In this document: positions 5,136-5,616 of the stretch, piece after piece
Layout of the letters: each line of letters opens with the position of its first letter
Position numbering within the stretch: the stretch's first letter is position 1
Assembly (NCBI RefSeq): GCF_938040765.1
Contig: NZ_CALIAA010000002.1
Location: 1 to 5,616 of the forward strand
DNA: 5,616 nt
From: an uncultured Fretibacterium sp.
GTDB taxonomy: Bacteria; Synergistota; Synergistia; Synergistales; Aminobacteriaceae
Reading direction: 5' to 3'
Program-made: the position numbers and the translations under genes
Notes under the pieces: model-generated
Seen by the model: only the letters and a program-made list of their open reading frames with translations
The model's database searches: none
What the model was told of the DNA's origin: nothing

Positions 5136-5616
5136 CATGATGACCTTTATCTCGTCCTCGTTGATGCCGACCATCGCCTCTCCGAGGTCCTTCGATACCT
5201 CGAGCAGCACCTTGGGGTCCTTGTAGTTCGCGACCGCCCTGACGATGGCCTTCGCCCTCTTCTCGGGGTTCCCGGACTTGAATATCCCCGACCCCACGAA
5301 TACGCCCTCGGCCCCCAGCTGCCGCATCAGGGCCGCGTCCGCGGGCGTCGCGACGCCGCCGGCCGAGAAGTTCAGGACCGGCAGTTTCCCGTTCTCCCGC
5401 ACCGACCTCAGAAGGTCGGCGTCGACACCGAGCTCCTTGGCCTTGCTGTGGATCTCGTCCTCCCGCAGCGACGCGACCCACGAGATCTCGCCCATGATCT
5501 GCCGCATGTGGGAGACGGCCTGGATCACGTCGCCGGTCCCCGCCTCGCCCTTCGTCCTGATCATCTTCGCCCCCTCGGAGATCCTCCTGAGGGCCTCCCC
5601 CAGGTTCCGGGCGCCG
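5124..5616 (-). CDS. pdxS: Pyridoxal 5'-phosphate synthase subunit PdxS, C-terminal part (gene runs off the window)
   Basis: PdxS is the (beta/alpha)8 synthase subunit of the DXP-independent vitamin B6 pathway. It condenses ribose 5-phosphate, glyceraldehyde 3-phosphate and ammonia supplied by the glutaminase PdxT. The window holds 163 codons of a protein normally about 290 aa; the N-terminal half lies beyond 5616. The first visible residues GARNLGEALRRISEGAK lead into MIRTKGEAGTGD, whose Lys (codon 5550-5552) corresponds to the second catalytic lysine (Lys149 in Bacillus PdxS). The phosphate-binding stretches NFSAGGVATPADAALM and GVFVGSGIFKSGNPEKRAKA are intact. The C-terminus ends KVIMSAR, shorter than the Bacillus tail, which carries an extra flexible segment. 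An internal ATG at 5564 is not the start, because family sequence continues upstream of it. No pdxT follows downstream, where the gene instead faces the ATPase cassette convergently. Composition is native and GC-rich. Confidence 0.95.
   Translation of the reverse strand, partial: GARNLGEALRRISEGAKMIRTKGEAGTGDVIQAVSHMRQIMGEISWVASLREDEIHSKAKELGVDADLLRSVRENGKLPVLNFSAGGVATPADAALMRQLGAEGVFVGSGIFKSGNPEKRAKAIVRAVANYKDPKVLLEVSKDLGEAMVGINEDEIKVIMSAR

Noticed and set aside
4813..5226. 137-codon plus-strand ORF after the cassette
   Set aside because: It overlaps the end of the partner gene and the antisense of pdxS. It has no ribosome site or motif and its middle reads as non-coding.

Overview
The window looks like chromosomal DNA from a GC-rich bacterium. 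It holds three housekeeping genes and, set between two of them, a two-gene block of clearly different composition. The gene set (an RqcH/FbpA-type NFACT protein, a HisRS with a Cys-rich insertion, and PdxS) and the protein style would suit Synergistota or a GC-rich Firmicutes relative. That taxonomy is inference; no rRNA or marker settles it.

Layout. Positions 1-221 are a leader that starts AT-rich. It has a candidate extended -10 promoter (77-85), a small hairpin (96-118) and two tiny ORFs joined to each other and to the next gene by ATGA stop/start overlaps. Positions 222-1877 encode an NFACT-family ribosome quality control protein. A 16-codon ORF with a strong Shine-Dalgarno overlaps its stop (1874-1924), and an extended -10 element (1911-1919) precedes hisS, histidyl-tRNA synthetase (1954-3216). 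After a GC-rich hairpin (3231-3254) come an ABC/AAA-type ATPase (3288-4382) and, 11 bases later, a 167-aa protein with a possible Toprim-like acidic layout (4394-4897). Positions 4898-5123 are non-coding as far as I can see, with a weak candidate terminator. The window ends inside pdxS on the minus strand (5124-5616), which runs convergently.

How the genes work together. The NFACT protein and HisRS both act in translation: rescue of stalled large subunits using tRNA, and tRNA(His) charging. PdxS makes pyridoxal 5'-phosphate and is unrelated to them. The ATPase plus small acidic-motif protein resembles, in architecture only, two-gene anti-phage modules that pair an SMC/OLD-like ATPase with a small effector, such as PARIS, Septu or a split OLD/Gabija. 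The lower GC content, tight gene pairing and position between core genes support a recently acquired accessory cassette, and this is the main item worth following up. The defence role is inference and has not been demonstrated.

The very long ORFs opposite the NFACT and hisS genes are side effects of high GC and are not annotated.
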